In this document: in pieces, positions 5,827-7,786 of the stretch
Position numbering within the stretch: position 1 is the stretch's first letter
Layout of the letters: each line of letters starts with the position of its first letter
DNA from: Dehalococcoidia bacterium
GTDB taxonomy: Bacteria; Chloroflexota; Dehalococcoidia; SZUA-161
Length of the DNA stretch: 7,786 nucleotides
Assembly: GCA_030619685.1 (NCBI GenBank)
Contig: JAUXAX010000078.1
Location: forward strand, 1-7,786
Direction of reading: 5' to 3'
Program-made: the position numbers and the translations under genes
Notes under the pieces: model-generated
Databases searched by the model: none
What the model saw: only the letters and a program-made list of their open reading frames with translations
What the model was told of the DNA's origin: nothing

Positions 5827-7271
5827 TAGGAATAACCTCGTACGGCGCGTATATTCCGTGGCATCGAATGGACCGGCAGCTTTTCCTAGAGGCATGGGGA
5901 GGCTTCGCCATGCCCGGGGAGAGGGCTGTAGCCTACTATGATGAGGATAGCGTCAGCATGGCTGTGGAAGCAGCTATGGACTGCCTGAGGGACGCAGACC
6001 CACATACGGTGGACGGGCTCTACTTTGCCACTACCACGTCTCCCTACAAGGAAAAGCAATGCTCGGCCTTGATGGGTATGGCCCTTGATCTGCGTCGGGA
6101 TATCCGGAGCGCCGACATTGCTAGCTCGCTGCGTGGCGGTACAATTGCCGTATCCTTTGCAGTCGATGCAATCAAAGCAGGAAAGGCGAATAGCATCCTC
6201 GTCACTGCGGCCGATACTCGAATGGCGGCCCCGTCAGGCATGATGGAGCAAGCGTTGGGCGACAGCGCAGCCGCCCTTCTCCTGGGCAATGAGAATGTAA
6301 TCGCTGAGATTCAGGACAGCTATTCGATCTCCGATGAACTGTCAGGCACCTGGCGGTCTGATACCGACACCTTTGTACGCTCCTGGGAAGACCGCATGGT
6401 GATGGACGAAAGCTATTCCAAGGTTATGCCTGAAGCCATAGGGGGGTTGATGAGCAGGTGTGGCCTTACACCCAAGGATTTCACCAGGGTGGTTTTCGAC
6501 CCGCCCGGCGATGTGAGGAGGCACGGAAGAGTAGCAGGGGAGTTGGGATTTGAGCCCGCTCAGCTGCTTGACCCTGGCGGCCTTTTCATGTCGGTCGGCC
6601 TCCTCGGGTGCGCTATGTCACTGATGATGCTGATAAGCGCCCTGGAGCAGGCCAAGCCGGGAGATAAGATTCTGTTTGCCAGCTACGGTAATGGTGCTGA
6701 TGCCTTCCTCCTTCAGGTGACCGACGCTATAGCAAAGATCGGGGAACGCCGCGCGTTCGCCAAGAACCTGCAGTCCAAGCACATGATGAGGAGCTGCAAT
6801 GACTACCTGCGGTGGCGTGACATCGTTCCCCTAGAAATGGCCAGGCGTCCCGACAGGGGGCACATCTCGGTAGCCGCGAACTGGAGAGAGAGAAAGACCA
6901 TCCTCGGCCTCTGGGGCATAAAGTGCCGGCGATGTGGAACCCCCCAGTATGATGGCGGGGCTATGAGTACGACGCCTATCCGCGTATGCGCTGTATGCCA
7001 GGCTCAGGACGACTTCGACGACTACAGCTTTGCCAGAAAGAAGGCTACCGTGTTCAGCTACACCCATGACATGCTGGCTCCGGCTGTGGACCCCCCGTCC
7101 TCGGTGGTGATGATTGAATTCGAAGGTGGGGGAAGATCGCTTTTCGATCTCACTGATAGAGATCCGGAAGACGTCAAAGTGGGAATGGAAGTGGAGATGA
7201 CCTTCAGGAAGGTGTTTGCCGATCGGGGCATAAGCAACTATTTCTGGAAAGCGCGACCGATAAGGTGTTAG
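5823..7271 (+). CDS. HMG-CoA-synthase-like (thiolase-fold) protein fused to a DUF35 zinc-ribbon/OB domain
   Basis: The product has 482 residues. Residues 1-300 have the HMG-CoA synthase/KAS III layout: ITSYGAYIP at the N-terminus, LGDSAAALLLG (145-155), and VFDPPGD, GELGF, AKPGDKILFASYGNGADAF towards the end of the domain. Residues from about 342 form a DUF35-type module: a zinc ribbon CxxC-x17-CxxC (C368, C371, C389, C392), then an OB fold with VFSYTHDML to the C-terminus. In archaea a thiolase, an HMG-CoA synthase and a separate DUF35 protein form a complex sharing a CoA site; here the last two are one chain and a thiolase gene follows 12 bp later. By eye, positions that should hold the synthase Glu, Cys and His are Thr71, Leu103 (in SSLRGGT) and Asp226, and the Asn of the fold is Leu260. 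So it is unlikely to be a true HMG-CoA synthase. It may be a scaffold or have other CoA chemistry. Confidence 0.85.
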   Translation: MIGITSYGAYIPWHRMDRQLFLEAWGGFAMPGERAVAYYDEDSVSMAVEAAMDCLRDADPHTVDGLYFATTTSPYKEKQCSALMGMALDLRRDIRSADIASSLRGGTIAVSFAVDAIKAGKANSILVTAADTRMAAPSGMMEQALGDSAAALLLGNENVIAEIQDSYSISDELSGTWRSDTDTFVRSWEDRMVMDESYSKVMPEAIGGLMSRCGLTPKDFTRVVFDPPGDVRRHGRVAGELGFEPAQLLDPGGLFMSVGLLGCAMSLMMLISALEQAKPGDKILFASYGNGADAFLLQVTDAIAKIGERRAFAKNLQSKHMMRSCNDYLRWRDIVPLEMARRPDRGHISVAANWRERKTILGLWGIKCRRCGTPQYDGGAMSTTPIRVCAVCQAQDDFDDYSFARKKATVFSYTHDMLAPAVDPPSSVVMIEFEGGGRSLFDLTDRDPEDVKVGMEVEMTFRKVFADRGISNYFWKARPIRC

Positions 7272-7277
7272 AGGAGG
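7271..7277 (+). promoter_or_regulatory. Ribosome binding site of the thiolase gene
   Basis: GAGGAGG begins at the last base of the preceding TAG stop and lies 6 nt before ATG 7284. It is the strongest such site in the window. The tight spacing supports one transcript and efficient translation of the thiolase together with the synthase-like gene. Confidence 0.75.
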
Positions 7278-7283
7278 CAAGAT

Positions 7284-7786
7284 ATGCCAGGAAGCATTAA
7301 GGACCGGGTTGCCATTGTAGGGATGGGCTGCACCCGGTTTGGTGAGCTGTGGGACAAGGGCCCCAGTGACCTCATCGTGGACGCCGTGACCGAAGCATAT
7401 GCTGATGCCGGCGTGGAGGCTAAAGATATCGAGGCCGTATGGGGCGGCAGCATTTTCAGTGGTCACGGGGGCCGGTCCATCAGTGAGCCGTTGAGGATGC
7501 AGTATGTCCCCATTACCCACGTAGTGAATGCCTGCGCCTCGGGGCACGACGCTGTGAGGAACGCCGCATATTCGGTGGCCGCCGGCATCTACGATATTGT
7601 CCTGGCTGTGGGCTTCGAGAAGCTCAAGGATGCGGGCATGACTGGCCTGCCGGGGATGGACAACCTCACTCACACGCACGCCGTTGCCAGCATGCCTGGG
7701 ATGTTCGCCATGATGGCTACCAAGTACTTCCACCGTTACGGCTTGAGTCCAGAGGAAGGCAAGACCATGCTCGCCAAGATCTCCGT
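7284..7786 (+). CDS. Thiolase, SCP2/acetyl-CoA acetyltransferase type (5' part, runs off the window)
   Basis: The frame is open from ATG 7284 to the right edge, giving 167 complete codons out of the roughly 390 usual for the family. The start KDRVAIVGMGCTRFGE is typical of SCP2-type thiolases. The nucleophilic cysteine is Cys84 in VVNACASGHDAVRNAA, and the segment VLAVGFEKLKDAG matches the family's GxEK region. The distal His and Cys active-site motifs lie beyond the window. Such enzymes cleave or form 3-oxoacyl-CoA in the cytoplasm. It follows the synthase-like/DUF35 gene by 12 bp with a strong ribosome binding site, so the two are almost surely co-expressed and probably form a complex, with the DUF35 part helping to bind CoA. 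Whether it runs in the synthetic or the degradative direction cannot be told. Confidence 0.9.
   Translation, partial: MPGSIKDRVAIVGMGCTRFGELWDKGPSDLIVDAVTEAYADAGVEAKDIEAVWGGSIFSGHGGRSISEPLRMQYVPITHVVNACASGHDAVRNAAYSVAAGIYDIVLAVGFEKLKDAGMTGLPGMDNLTHTHAVASMPGMFAMMATKYFHRYGLSPEEGKTMLAKIS

Noticed and set aside
5540..5941. 133-residue open frame on the plus strand
   Set aside because: It crosses the divergent promoter region and the start of the synthase-like gene in another frame, with no domain and a Pro/Arg/Ser-rich composition.
6831..7733. 300-residue open frame on the minus strand
   Set aside because: It runs antisense to both the DUF35 domain and the thiolase, which have clear family motifs and ribosome binding sites. 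It is rich in His, Pro and Gly with no recognisable domain, as expected for a shadow of well-biased codons.

Overview
The window looks like chromosomal DNA from an uncultured anaerobic or facultative bacterium. Its mix points tentatively to Chloroflexota (Dehalococcoidia-like) or a similar metagenomic lineage: moderate GC, an ADP-forming acyl-CoA synthetase, a soluble multi-PAS kinase with NarL-type regulators, a double-zinc-ribbon cyclase relic, and a bacterial HMG-CoA-synthase-like/DUF35 protein beside an SCP2-type thiolase. This placement is inferred from gene content alone. No rRNA, tRNA, CRISPR array, insertion sequence or phage gene was seen.

Layout. (1) 1-770: a possible 3' end of a gene (to 196), a stretch with a GC-rich hairpin, then a short plus-strand gene (419-754) with two zinc ribbons. 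It matches the N-terminus of double-zinc-ribbon adenylate/guanylate cyclases and then breaks off; a good sigma70-like promoter precedes it. (2) 773-2209, minus: the alpha subunit of an NDP-forming acyl-CoA synthetase, with the phospho-histidine motif but no ATP-grasp (beta) partner in view. (3) 2210-2464: a divergent control region with one promoter per direction and a 9-bp inverted repeat placed across them. (4) 2465-4471, plus: a soluble PAS-PAS-PAS histidine kinase. (5) 4410-5539, minus: a NarL-type response regulator followed by a receiver-only regulator, whose 3' end overlaps the kinase 3' end by 62 bp. (6) 5540-5822: a second divergent control region. (7) 5823-7786, plus: an HMG-CoA-synthase-like protein fused to a DUF35 zinc-ribbon/OB domain, then the first 167 codons of a thiolase with an intact active-site cysteine.

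How they may work together. The kinase and the two regulators probably form one signalling module. It sits between, and shares control regions with, two sets of acyl-CoA genes: the ADP-forming synthetase (acid + CoA + ATP <-> acyl-CoA + ADP + Pi) and the synthase-like/thiolase pair. Control of acyl-CoA metabolism by this system is a reasonable inference but is not shown by the sequence.

The most unusual item is the synthase-like/DUF35 fusion. By eye it has lost every catalytic residue of HMG-CoA synthase (Glu, Cys, His, and the Asn of the wider fold) while keeping its zinc site and its place next to an intact thiolase. This suggests a non-catalytic CoA-binding scaffold or an enzyme with a different chemistry.
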